This document shows, one piece after another, positions 50,859 through 61,242 of a stretch of DNA of 64,000 nt. Origin of the DNA: Ophiobolus disseminans. Taxonomy: Eukaryota; Ascomycota; Dothideomycetes; Pleosporales; Phaeosphaeriaceae. The translations under genes were made by a program, and so were the position numbers. The stretch covers positions 342,881-406,880 of the forward strand of contig MU006221.1 in assembly GCA_010093685.1 (NCBI GenBank), in the 5' to 3' direction. The stretch's first letter is position 1; each line of letters begins with the position of its first letter. Under the pieces are notes generated by a model, which saw nothing but the letters and a program-made list of their open reading frames with translations, was not told where the DNA came from and searched no databases.

Positions 50859-52301
50859 TACTTGATGTTCTTTTGGCAGCCGGGAAGCTTGACCTCAGGA
50901 GTCATTAAAGCAGCCCACCCTCACGCCCAGTCATGCTCCCTAGATACAATAATTGTTCTTGGCAAGTAAGTGTTCGGCAGCCTCCAGGTCCTGCCCGTGA
51001 GAGCAGTCACGTTCTGCCAAAGGAGCCTGCCTGTTTGGGCTTAGCCCGTTTCCATCTCCATCAACTCACCTGAGTTTCCGATAGTAGTTCATCACCAATT
51101 CCATCCACTTTCATGTGTCCCCTCTTGTGCCTCTCATCAAGTAGACATCGCAATGCTTAGGCGAAAAGACCAAGCGCACAAGCGAGATTCCACGCGTGTT
51201 CTCCGAGCTTCCAAATTTCCCCGCACAGTTCAAGCTCCAATAACCGTTCCGTGCTTTTTGTACGACACGTCACCGAGAGCATGAATCATGCCGCACGGAT
51301 ACCTATCGCACCAATGCTCTGTCCACCAATACTCCATGCACTTCCATGGCAGTGTAGGCTGGCGAGAGGATCAGGTCATATCAGACTATAGAGCAAACTT
51401 GCGCCGAGGACGCCCACAACTACCGTATGCAGTTTGCGTGAACGAAACGCGTGGAACCGGACAATACCGACGCGATTGAAGAACTCGAAGCCGAAATAGC
51501 ACGATTAGAAGGGTTTCGAGATGACCACGATTAGAAGCGGTTCGAGATGACCACGAAAAGGAACGGATCACAGTTTTGGAACCTGCCCTTATAGCTGCCC
51601 AAAATACTAATGGGTAAGCACTGTGTCTGGGAGCACTTTGGCTTGTTATGGGGTACCTAAATTGTATCTGTAGATTTCATTGAGTTTGTGAGTTTTAGAT
51701 ACATGTACAACTATGTTTGTTTCTATTGGAACAAGGTCCCTGTAGTAGTATGACTACCATAGAGAACCGAATGGGAGGAGGGACAAGGTAGGGTGGCTGC
51801 AACGTATTGTATTGACTATCGTGTTTTTTCGTATAAGAGGCGTCACCAATTTCACGTTAGGACGTCACAGTCAGCCGTGCGGCCCGTGCCTCCCTTACAT
51901 CGGAGGTACCACGGCCCTTCCTTCCACCAACCTGGACTGAACCCACACATTCTCAACAGTTTCCTTATAACCCGAAAGGCCAATGCCAATGTGTGTACAA
52001 CGAAAATGAGCGACATATTACACTTTTTATATGCGTATGTGGCTGCTTCTGTAGTGTATCCATCTTCAAGTTTAACAAATCCTGTCGACTTGGAGAACGT
52101 GTATCATCGTCGGCTTCGACGATCTAAGCAGGATGGCGAGGAAATTTTGCTCTATTGTTAGCAGAGCCCGAACAGGCTTGCCGAATCTGTGAGCTGCTAA
52201 ACAGTTGAGGGGAAATTCAGGAGGCGTTTAGGCTGTACCATCACTTGCTAAAGAACGTAATTCAGGCTTTAGTTCGCAAATGCTTTACAGGCGAAGGAAT
52301 T
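50859..52301. other. Gene-poor interval
   Basis: About 1.4 kb. A short AGATGACCACGA motif is duplicated in tandem near 51520-51555. Small frames (for example 52006-52161, MSDILHFLYAYVAA) could be gene remnants, but none has splice or domain support. Confidence 0.35.
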
Positions 52302-52467
52302 TGTCGGATGTGGGATAGAGGACAGAAAGAAGGGCAGAAGGTTGTTGTATTGAAAGAGCTACGGAGAGTGATTATATACACAACCAAGATGAGTAATCAA
52401 GTGACAAAGAGTCACGTGAGAGATGTAGTCCACAGTGTACCATGTGAACTGAGGTGCCAGGCTGACA
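52302..52467 (-). mobile_element. Short LTR-like repeat, family 1, copy e
   Basis: 166 bp, TGTCGG...CTGACA on the plus strand, with the exact 5-bp target duplication GAATT on both sides (52297-52301 and 52468-52472). Same TATATA-plus-initiator layout as the other copies, reading to the left. Confidence 0.88.
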
Positions 52468-52809
52468 GAATTGCTTCGAGTTAGCAATCTCAATCTTGAA
52501 ACTTAAGCGCACCCCACATCTACATTCCTGCATAGACGTTCTTCTTGGCCCCCTCTCGAAACCGCATCCAATCAGTCCAATCACTACACCAACAAACTAG
52601 CGGTCACAAGAAATGACTCGTCTACAATTTTCTAGCCGGGCTCATTGTAGTGACTCACATACAGAGCTCAGAGCAGCAATAGTGATTCGCGAGAAGTATA
52701 CATTGTCTCCCTAGCTCTGTCTTTGTCCATTTTTTCCCGCTTCCAAACATCACCGCACGTCGCTCTGCATTCCCACTGGCTGACGTAGATCCTTCATTCC
52801 CATATTCAA

Positions 52810-53200
52810 ATGGCTCTTCAATGCCCGGTGCTGCTTGAAAAGCACATTAAGAATTCCGAAGCCTCAGTATGCGAGGCAAGACTTTCAGATTTGCTAATAC
52901 TAAAAAGACTCACCAGAGCTAATTCCGAGTCAGATCAAGGAGCGAATTTCTGGTCATGAAAGGGAGGAGGCGACATTGACGATCGAGATAAAGGATCAGA
53001 AAGACAAACTCAAAAATCTAAGGCCTCGGGCTGGGAGTAGTCGCAAAGCGATTGATCAAGGGGACGAGGAGATCAAAGAGCTCGAGGCCAGGCTGAGGGG
53101 TCACGTAGCAGGAAAGGGAGGAGAAAAACGGGATTTTGACATTGCAGAGCTTCATCTGGAATATGCACGTGCGGATTTAAAGAACATTGTGAAACCATAG
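52810..53200 (+). CDS. Small coiled-coil protein, two exons
   Basis: Exon 1 is 52810-52866 (MALQCPVLLEKHIKNSEAS). The intron is 52867-52918 (52 nt; donor GTATGC, branch GCTAATAC, acceptor ACCAGAG). Exon 2 is 52919-53200, opening LIPSQIKERISGHEREEA. The product has 112 residues and is a charged coiled coil throughout. The splice is inferred from sequence and removes the frame break. It is similar in size and style to the other small coiled-coil genes of the window. No functional assignment. Confidence 0.55.
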
Positions 53201-53684
53201 AGGGGTTTAGGTATGGGGCAGGCAATTGTGTTGAATTCCAAGGTCAGAAACCAAACGTTGAGCTTTTCCGTCGTGCCGGGCTAGGTAAGCTGCAAATTGC
53301 GGACAAAACTTATTCCTACATGGCGAATACCCCGCATGATATCGAAATCTTGTCATAACATCGTAAGCTAGAAAATCTATTATTTGCGCACAATCACCGC
53401 AGGTTTGACTGCCCGCGAGCTTTAGACCTTTCGCGTGCTGAGGGGTATGAAAACCCGAATTCAGCTTAACCCTTATCAAACGAATTCATGAACACGTAGA
53501 TTTGTTTACTGTGGGTCCAAATTTGTTGTTTGCTCGCTTCGAGCACCCCCTTCGCACGTAAATAAGGTCAACGAATCGTCCACTCCTCCTCGAACTGCAC
53601 CCACGGATCATCCCCTTCAACTTCGTTCTTTACTCTATACATTACTTCCCTTCCTCTCAAATATGCTGGGCATTATCAGCCGAT
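53201..53684. other. Intergenic region
   Basis: About 480 bp between a small gene and a decayed gene. Nothing recognised. Confidence 0.35.
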
Positions 53685-55426
53685 ATGGCTCCGAGTATAT
53701 ACCTTGAGACAGCGCCCGACTTGCTCTACCTCGATAGGTGCGCCACCGGGCCGCTTCAAAAACTATCGTTGCTCCGAACTGAACGCCACAATACTACAGT
53801 TTATGTATGCTCGACTATGAATCGCGCTATGCTCACATAGAAAATAGCCAAGCTGCACCTTCAAAGCTTCATCGAAACTGTCCGCGACGATCACCGTTCC
53901 TTTCAAATTATACAAAGTCTAAAGCTGCTGTAGCTGACTAAATTTGTGTCCTTGCCACGACCACGCATAAAGTCAAGAACCCTTATAACCGTTACCATGG
54001 TTCAGCTAGCACGTAAGACCAACATCGCCATTCTCAAATTAAGCACTGACGTACTTGCGGTGCTCGAAGCGGAGGACTCCGGTGAGACTCGATCGATGCT
54101 CCGTTAACCTTCGTTGCTAATGAATGCGGGGTAGAACCAATATCGCAGCTTGACGCCATAGAAGCTTGGGCCGAGTCGAATAACATTGGGCATCAGTTCA
54201 TGAAGCTGCCGGATACGAAAGAGTACTCCTTTGTTGCAGTCGCGGCCGAAGAACAGAGTGAGAAGCCGTTTTACAGCATGAAGCTCTACCTGGTTCAAAA
54301 TGAGAACTACAAGACCTAGGCACTGGTCAAGATATATGGCGACTGCACCAAGAGATCTACCGAGGTCATGTTCCGAAACGAATCGCCCGCGGGCATGTAT
54401 AAACAAGCCAAGGAATTCAAGGACCTAGCGCTCATGTACCCCTTCCGAGTGTTCAAAAAGAAGGGAAAGATTGACAGCATGCGACAACTCTAACACTTCA
54501 TCCAACATCTATTTCTGGATGCGGATGTGGTTCAGAAGATATTCCCGGATCCAATGATGCCTCATCTCGCGTTATTGCATGGGGCCATGTCGTTGATTAG
54601 CAACGCGTAAGAGTCGAAAGGTAAGTGCCCGACTTCCAATAGATGCGCCGTCCTAATAATGTATAGGTGAGGTCTAGAGCATACCCGACATGCATTTCCC
54701 TCAACACTTCGACCGCGACGCCATTGATGACGACACAGAGACCGATGTGAAGGCACCGGCTCCATGAAAGAAAAATGTCAAAGGAGGCAAAGGTATACGT
54801 GTGACTCGGAAGGAGGGCATCGCAATCAAGGCTGGCGCGAAAGGCGTCACTGTCGCTAGAGAGCGTCCTGCAAAGGAAGGCACAACCAGCGCGATGCAGC
54901 GCGGTCCAGCTAAAAAGCGCCCCACCGAAGGAGCAAATCATCGCGCTCCCAATGCGACTCCAGCCAGCGCCCCTCTCTGCTCTCCAACGAAATACGATAC
55001 CCTAACAACCTACAAGCCACGCCTCGCGCCTCTTCCCGCCCGCAAGCCACCGCTCGTGGACCATTGCAACGACCCGCACGATAGCCAGAAAACACAGACA
55101 ACGTCGCTTCCAACGCCATCCGCTGCCTCTCCATGAGTCCATCTCTCCGTGGCAGCAGAGACATTTTCACCCCCTTAGGCGACGCCATTGGAGACCTGAA
55201 GCGCAAGGCCGAGACGTCGAACAACCCCGCGCACGCCTACAAGCTGTTGAAGCGCCGCGCCGACGACGAAGCGGCAAGGATAGCGCGATTTAAGCTGGAA
55301 ATGGAGGTGGTGCGCAGGAGTGCGAAGAAGCGTTTCGACAGGCGGCTAAGGACGAGAAGATGAGGCAAATTCGGGAGAATCCCACGGAGTTCTTCGAAGC
55401 GTATGAGCGAGATAACGAGGGGCTGG
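53685..55426 (+). pseudogene. Decayed gene, 3' end cut by the hAT element
   Basis: ATG 53685 (MAPSIYLETAPDLLY) leads through a likely 36-nt intron (GTATGC...ACATAG) into KIAKLHLQSFIETVRDDH. From 54000 a long coding-like tract follows: QLDAIEAWAESNNIGHQF, FYSMKLYLVQNENYKT, then TAG; AKEFKDLALMYPFRVFKK, then TAA after RQL; MMPHLALLHGAMSLISN, then TAA. A good intron (GTAAGTGCCC...ATGTATAG, about 54621-54666) leads into a Lys/Arg/Pro-rich region, with further stops and two frame changes before EFFEAYERDNEGL at 55426. At least five lesions. The stretch ALMYPFRVF...FIQHLF faintly resembles the duplicated domain of the genes at 58403 and 61902. The original end lies beyond the hAT insertion. Confidence 0.6.
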
Positions 55427-58158
55427 CATAGATTTTGATTCCTGAATTATTCAAATCAAACACCCGGAATCAGAGTCAAGTCAGGCTGAGTCAACACGAA
55501 TCAAAGTCAAATCAGAGTCAAATCTGAGTCAGGTGTTGTTGGTGTTTTTGTATAGTTATACTGCAAATGGGGTCCTTAGGGCCTCACTGTCGCTCCCATC
55601 ATCACTGTCAATGTAGTTATTTGGCAGTCTATAAGCGACACCACGGTGTGACCAATCCTTCAACAATCATGAGCATCTAATTGTGTTGGCACTCAATTGA
55701 GGTCTCTCCCACGACGTTGTTCTTCTTGCCTTGCTGAATGTTCGCTCTGACTCAGCGCTCATTGCAAAGGCAGAGAGCACGTCAACAGCAAGTTGTGACA
55801 GGGCAGGGAAGGTTGATTGTTGTGTCGGCTGGGCCCACCACTCAATAACCGTCATTTGTCTCCCTTTTAGAGTTGGCAGTCGACTTGGAGGAGCAGAGAT
55901 AAAGGCTTTAAAATTGTCCTCACTGTCTGCAACAACGGCCGATTGTTGTTGCCACCGATCAAAGGCTGACAACTCGGCTGCGGAGGTGTCTTGATCCCTC
56001 GGGCTGCTAGACAGGGTAGGCTCAAGCCAATCACGGTATATATACCACAAGGCCTCTGCTTGTTGCAGACCTGATTTCAACCACTTCTTCTTCTCTGCTG
56101 TATTCCATTGGTTCTGTAGCCATTTGTAACGACGTTCTGGGTGCACAAGGGCAGCTGTAATGTAGGCACTACTCTCATCAATAAGCGCGTAGTACTTGCT
56201 AAAGAGGAACCAGGCCGTGTTCAGTGGGGCAAGCAGAGTTTTGTGCTTAGAGTGGTGCCTCTGTTGGTCTTCGAAGTGGTTGATTAGGAATTCCATAGAT
56301 AGTTTGAAACAGTTGAGGGTCGCTTGATGTCCCTCTGCTTTAAGAGTTACCTCCTTAAAAGGAAGAAGGAAGTTGTGGACATGCTCTAGGAGTGTCCAGT
56401 CGTCGTCTGTAAGCATAACTAACTCTAGAGCATCAGGATATCTTGCACACAACGCGTTGAGGATAGGCCTTGTTCTAAAGGCCTCTTCAATCATAAGAAG
56501 CCAACTATTCCACCGTGTCTCGCCAGGGATCTTAGGGATAGTTGATGGGCACTCTGGAAACCCTTTTGCCAGTCTCTTAAAGGCTTGACTGAATTTGTCG
56601 TCTCGCAGTATAACTGCAAAACTGCGGAGTTTTGCAAGTGCAGGGTGCCTTGCAAGGGCTGTGTCTGCAATATCGTAGTTACTACAACTGTAGCTCTCTG
56701 TCCCGTCCCTGTTAGACTCTAGTTGTGACAACCTTGCTCTTTCATACGCTAGTTCAGCTGCTTCTTCATTAGTTGCAAACATAAAGGCCTGTGTAGCGAG
56801 GTTGATAATATGGCCAATGCAACGTAGTCTTCGCGTCTTCTCAGTCCAGTAGCTAATGCCTTCAGCACGCATAAAGGACTCAATTGCACGGACAAGCGTG
56901 TTATTCACTCCCGCGTTGTTAGAGGTTATCCAGCCCAGCCGTGTAGTAAGGTTGTACTCCTTGATAGTCCGTATAAGAATTGTAGCTAAGTATGCCCCAG
57001 ATTTAGACTCTTCGCCGTCAACGTCAACAAGGTCGAGAAGGAGTTGAATTAGCTGTCCATTTTGGTCCACAAACTGGACATTCACTGCCTGGAAGTGCTT
57101 GTGCCCGTGCTTCGTTTTCCACGTGTCAGTGCTGATATAGAAGCAGCTAATTGTATCGTCGCAGAGATATCGAATAACCTCCTCTTGTTGAGCGCGGAAG
57201 TTCCGGACAATGCGTGAGGACAGTGAGCTACTAGAGCGAAGCAATTCATGCTCAGCCTCAGGGTTGACAGCCATAATCAACGCTTTAAATTCGTTAGAGA
57301 CCACTGATTTGTGTGATATACTGCACGCGGTCACAAAGCGGGCAAGGGCGTTGCGGAACAACTGCTTTTGAGCAGCACTGCGGAGGACTGTAACGGTTTG
57401 ATTGTGACTAGATTCAGCATGCTTTGTAGCCATACTATGGAGGCCTTGTTGCAGGCTGTTGGCTTGTGCAATTGTTGAGGGTGTAGCTGAGAACCTGCCC
57501 ACAAAGATGGCATGTTTTTGGAGGTGACGAGCCGCATTGCTTGATGGGCCTTTCTAGTTACAGTTGTCCTCTGCGCAGTAGAAGATTTGATGGCCATGAT
57601 CATCCCTCTCAGCCTCGTAGGGTAGCCGTGCTCTTGCATGCTTCTAAACTGACTTGTCCTTCTGCCCAAGGCCTCTGTAAGGTGTACTGCTGCCCCTCTT
57701 CCTCTTAAGAAACTGTGCCCCAGTCTCTGTCGCAGAAGTAACTGGCAAAGGCGTTAAAGGTACAGTTGATTGGGACTGGGTGTCGGCATCGTTAAGGAAG
57801 GCGACAATCCTCTCGTTGATATCGATCAGGCTAGTATTGTCGGTATCCTCTGCAGTCCCTGTATCGTCCAGCAGTGCAATTGACGCATCATCATATGTAT
57901 CATCTTTATCTGGGACAGCGAATGTCTGGGTCAGGCGGCTTCTTCTGGGACGATTAGCCATAGTGGAAAGTGGGTTGGTAGGTTGGACAAAGGTGTGTAT
58001 ACAGCTAAGAGACCGAGTTTTCAAGGATAGGGTATAGCCGAAGTTGAGCCGGCTGATTCAATTGATTCAGAGTCAAATCAAAAGGTCATGAATCTGAGTC
58101 AAATCAATCAAATCAAATCAGATTTGATTTGATTATGAATCAGAAATCAAAATCTATG
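55427..58158 (-). mobile_element. hAT-family DNA transposon
   Basis: 2,732 bp with terminal inverted repeats CATAGATTTTGATT(C/T)CTGA at both ends, and the exact 8-bp target duplication GGGGCTGG (55419-55426 and 58159-58166), the diagnostic hAT length. Sub-terminal regions are packed with short GAGTCAAATCA-type motifs in both orientations, probable transposase binding sites. One transposase gene is on the minus strand. Confidence 0.93.
55667..57961 (-). pseudogene. hAT transposase with two nonsense codons
   Basis: 765 codons in one frame from ATG 57961 (MANRPRRSRLTQ) to 55667, interrupted by TAG at 57644-57646 and TAG at 57554-57556. Both stops lie in the N-terminal BED zinc finger: the first before KHARARLPYEAE, the second inside FYCAEDNCN-stop-KGPSS...HLQKH, where Trp is expected. 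Downstream, about 611 codons are intact, with the RNase H-like core (FYISTDTWKTKHGHKHFQAV), RLRCIGHIINL, ETRWNSW and the C-terminal dimerisation motif AESERTFSKARRTTSWERPQ. Residues and length fit fungal hAT (Restless/Tol2-type) transposases. Loss of the DNA-binding finger should inactivate this copy. Confidence 0.9.
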
Positions 58159-58219
58159 GGGGCTGGGGACTGAGAAAGGGGATGACGGGAATGAAGGGCG
58201 GGAAGAGGAGGACAGGTAA
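58159..58219 (+). pseudogene. Displaced 3' end of the gene split by hAT
   Basis: Directly after the right-hand target duplication, bases 58167-58219 continue the frame of the 53685-55426 gene. They give GLG then TEKGDDGNEGREEEDR and TAA at 58217. Removing the element and one GGGGCTGG copy restores an acidic C-terminus. Confidence 0.75.
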
Positions 58220-58402
58220 ATAAATTCATAGAAGACTCGAGTTCGAACTTTGTGAAGACTTCATACTGTACTCGCGCACTCGCATATACATCGAAAACAT
58301 CTCCTTAGATAATTGAAACCCTCCCACCTCACACATAAGCACACAAAGCGATGAGAGCCTGACCGAAACCCATAGAACACATACACATACCCACACAATC
58401 CC

Positions 58403-60010
58403 CTAACCCTCAGGCGCAGCCATGCTCTGCCTACTATGTTGCTTCCTCACGAACTTTCGCTTCCCATCAATCACCATCCTCCTATTCATAACCTCCTTCT
58501 GCCGATTCTCCCACTCCTCCATGAAATTCTGCTTCTCGATATCCAGTATTTCGAGCTCTGCGTCGACGTTGTTGATCTGCTTGGTCAGGGTTCTTTCTTC
58601 CTGGATGATGCGAGCCATTTCCTCCCAGTGCTCCTCTTCGGCGGTTCGTTTCGTCCCGCGGGGCGAGGGAGCTGTGGCTGATGGCTCGGGTGCCGGTGCA
58701 TCTGGTTGCGGCGTGGCGGCGAGGTCGGATTGAATGTGACTTTCGTCGAAGAGTTGTTCACTCGGGACTCTCGGTGGAGCTTGCGGCTCGCTTGGCATGT
58801 TGCTGTTCTCACGTTCTCGAGGCTTTGCGGCAGAACGGCCCATGCGCGCTGCGATGTACTCGAGCGCGGAGCGTAAGCGCTCCGGATATGCTTTCGTTTC
58901 TCGGAGGACTACATCTTTGGCGATGCCAGCTGCGATGAAGTACCACTTGATCATAAGAGTGAGACGTGCTCTGTCGCCTTGCTCGACGGGATGAGCGTCT
59001 TTAGGGTATGTCTTGTTAAATGGATGTAGGATGCGGTGCTTGACGACGGTGTTGCAGCTTAGATGAGTGGGGAGTGATCTACTGGGATTCTCGACCCAGA
59101 AGTGGATCTCGTGCCAGCCTCCAACAGGCCTGTTGGGCTTCATGTAAGCATATATTTCGTCTTCGCTCTGCAAGAGACGCCCAATGAACAGTTTCTTTGG
59201 TTGTCCTTCTGGTAGCCAGTCTTGATCAGCGAAGCCGAGGCGGTCTGCGTCTGGGATATTATCCAAGAGATGAAGATCATTGTACCCATCTAGGTATTGG
59301 CAAAGTGTGTCGTAGTCGGTGACGCCACCTTTGTCGCTGGTTGATGGCGTCTCAACTGGCGTTACAAGCTGTTCGAGGACTGCGGCTTCAGTGGCTGGAT
59401 CCGGAGACCCGGCATCTTCAGCAGGCTGAGCCGAACGCAGGCCATACGGGCTTCTCGGTTCGACGGGTTCGGGGCTTTCCTCAACTGCCATTGGCGTCTC
59501 TCTCAACCCTTCAAGGCGACGCGAGCCACGCCGGTCCTTCTCAGCTTCCTGCCCAACTTGGATCTTCCTCAGTGCATCGTAGAATCGACTACAGTAGTCC
59601 GTATAGTCGCCCGGGATCCCATCTACCCATAAGCCTCGAAGCATGAAGTACCACTTGAACAGGATGCTGGACTTTCGTTTGCAGGATTTAGAGACGTCGG
59701 CATTGTATTTAAACGGTGCGATGAGCGGCTTTACCATTACGTCGTGTTGCGCTAGGCTGTGTGTTGTCGATGGAATGATAGGACCGTTGATTGGCGTCGA
59801 GGAGTAACGCACTTCTCGAACCTTGTCACCGTGCTGTGTCAGAAAGGCGAGAATGTGACGAGAGTCTTCGATGCCAATCACAAGCGCCTCCGGAGGGCTA
59901 CCTCCAGAATATGGTATCCATTTCATGGATTTGTGCGATGGCAGAGCGTCCAGCAAGTGCAGCGCATCATAGTCTTCGTCGAGCCGTCTTCTTATTTCGC
60001 TAAGCGCCAT
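58403..60010 (-). CDS. Protein with two tandem copies of an unrecognised domain plus coiled coil
   Basis: 535 residues, single exon, ATG 60010. Domain copy 1 is about residues 13-130 and copy 2 about 243-372. Both begin Y-x-x-LHLLD-x-(L/I)P. Each carries a (L/F)(V/I)IG-like strand (ALVIGIED and KLFIGRLL), then (I)xA(F/Y), a VREVRYS/WHEIHFW strand, and a P-F block ending in KWYFMLRGL or KWYFIAAGI. A Pro/Ser linker separates the copies. The C-terminus is disordered, then a coiled coil at about 455-520 (ERTLTKQINNVDAELEILDIE) with a basic end. The neighbouring gene at 61902-63344 has the same architecture. No family recognised; the domain may mediate binding rather than catalysis, since no conserved polar triad is evident. 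Confidence 0.75.
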   Translation of the reverse strand: MALSEIRRRLDEDYDALHLLDALPSHKSMKWIPYSGGSPPEALVIGIEDSRHILAFLTQHGDKVREVRYSSTPINGPIIPSTTHSLAQHDVMVKPLIAPFKYNADVSKSCKRKSSILFKWYFMLRGLWVDGIPGDYTDYCSRFYDALRKIQVGQEAEKDRRGSRRLEGLRETPMAVEESPEPVEPRSPYGLRSAQPAEDAGSPDPATEAAVLEQLVTPVETPSTSDKGGVTDYDTLCQYLDGYNDLHLLDNIPDADRLGFADQDWLPEGQPKKLFIGRLLQSEDEIYAYMKPNRPVGGWHEIHFWVENPSRSLPTHLSCNTVVKHRILHPFNKTYPKDAHPVEQGDRARLTLMIKWYFIAAGIAKDVVLRETKAYPERLRSALEYIAARMGRSAAKPRERENSNMPSEPQAPPRVPSEQLFDESHIQSDLAATPQPDAPAPEPSATAPSPRGTKRTAEEEHWEEMARIIQEERTLTKQINNVDAELEILDIEKQNFMEEWENRQKEVMNRRMVIDGKRKFVRKQHSRQSMAAPEG

Positions 60011-60749
60011 GTTTCAGATAGCTCTTTTCGTCGGGAGTGGAATTTGCGCTAGAAACGAAGATGATGCTTCTTTCTGTAACGCTGAACCAGATCAGATGAA
60101 GGTCAAGCGAGGTTTTTGTTTGCTGGCGCTAATCGCACGGTCGCAAACAGGGCGGCACACAGGGTGCACAATCAAGAATCAAGCGACGTCGCTGTCTTAG
60201 AGTGGTAGATGCAATGGAAGTAATCGCAACAGTATATGAGGAGGTGTGGAGATATCTTTCAACGACACCCGGCTGAGGAAGAGGAGTTGGTCCCTGATTT
60301 CCCAACTAGTCGACAGCAGAGGCAAGTGCGGCGCGTGCACGACGCGCTAAAACGACAGGGGTCCTGAGACGACCTGTTATCACTTCGACTCGTCACTGCA
60401 ACAACAAAATTTTACAAAGACACGTATATCGTTCACGAATTTCACTTTGCCGATAACAAAGCAGTTCCATTTCTGCAGCAACAATACCTCTCGAGCCTTT
60501 CCTTAGAGATTCCAAGTCGGAGCAGACAAAATTTACTCCTTCAAAGCACAATCAACGCAAGCAAATAGAAAAGGTAGCACATAAGCTGCCACAGATAGCA
60601 AAGCCAGCCTACTCCAAACATTTTTAGCGTCACAATCTCACTCGCCAGTTTTCGACCCTCGATTCAAAACTCGACAACCAATTTGCATCCAAGCATCCGC
60701 TTTTGAAACCCAGCAAACACATGAAGCAGAACAAACATCTCCATCCAGG
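60011..60749. other. Intergenic region
   Basis: About 740 bp holding the promoter of the gene starting at 60010 and the 3' flank of the small gene at 60750. Nothing else recognised. Confidence 0.4.
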
Positions 60750-61166
60750 TCAAGAAATACTCCGCTCCTTTCTGGAGCCACTCTCATCACCACGATCACC
60801 AGAGGACTCCCCCAGCACGTAAGTCAACACATAACGATCGTCCTTCTCGATCTCAGCTTTTCGCTTTTGCCTGTTCTCAACTTCGCTCTTGGCGCTCTGC
60901 AGCTCTTCTTCATCTGCTGTCATCTCATCCTTAACGGCCTTGATCTGCTCTTCGATCTTCACTATCTTGTCTTTTACTGCGGCTTGCATTCCGTCCAACT
61001 TTATCTTCGCTTCGGCGTTCTTGTCGGCAATGACCTTTTGCAGCGCTACGCCGCATTCGCCGAGGTGAGTGGTAAGGCCTTGGTCTTCTGGGCAAATCTC
61101 AGCGTATATACTGCGCGACGCGTCTTGTATGGCTTCCGCGCATGTGTTAGTGCTGCACGCTAACAT
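60750..61166 (-). CDS. Small coiled-coil protein
   Basis: 138 residues, ATG 61166 (MLACSTNTCAEAIQDAS), stop at 60750. An N-terminal part with four Cys (positions 4, 9, 25 and 38) precedes a long charged coiled coil (about 48-115; KDKIVKIEEQIKAVKDEM, EEELQSAKSEVENRQKR). No signal peptide is clear. A TATATATA about 31-38 bp upstream of the ATG supports an independent gene. No family recognised. Confidence 0.6.
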   Translation of the reverse strand: MLACSTNTCAEAIQDASRSIYAEICPEDQGLTTHLGECGVALQKVIADKNAEAKIKLDGMQAAVKDKIVKIEEQIKAVKDEMTADEEELQSAKSEVENRQKRKAEIEKDDRYVLTYVLGESSGDRGDESGSRKERSIS

Positions 61167-61196
61167 GGTTATCCCTACACTCTCTCTTTGTTCACA

Positions 61197-61204
61197 TATA
61201 TATA
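61197..61204 (-). promoter_or_regulatory. TATA box of the small coiled-coil gene
   Basis: TATATATA on the minus strand, just over 30 bp upstream of ATG 61166. The 5' untranslated region would be very short if this box is used. Confidence 0.45.
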
Positions 61205-61242
61205 GCTCCCTTCATTCATAGCTATTCAATCAACTCAGTCCT

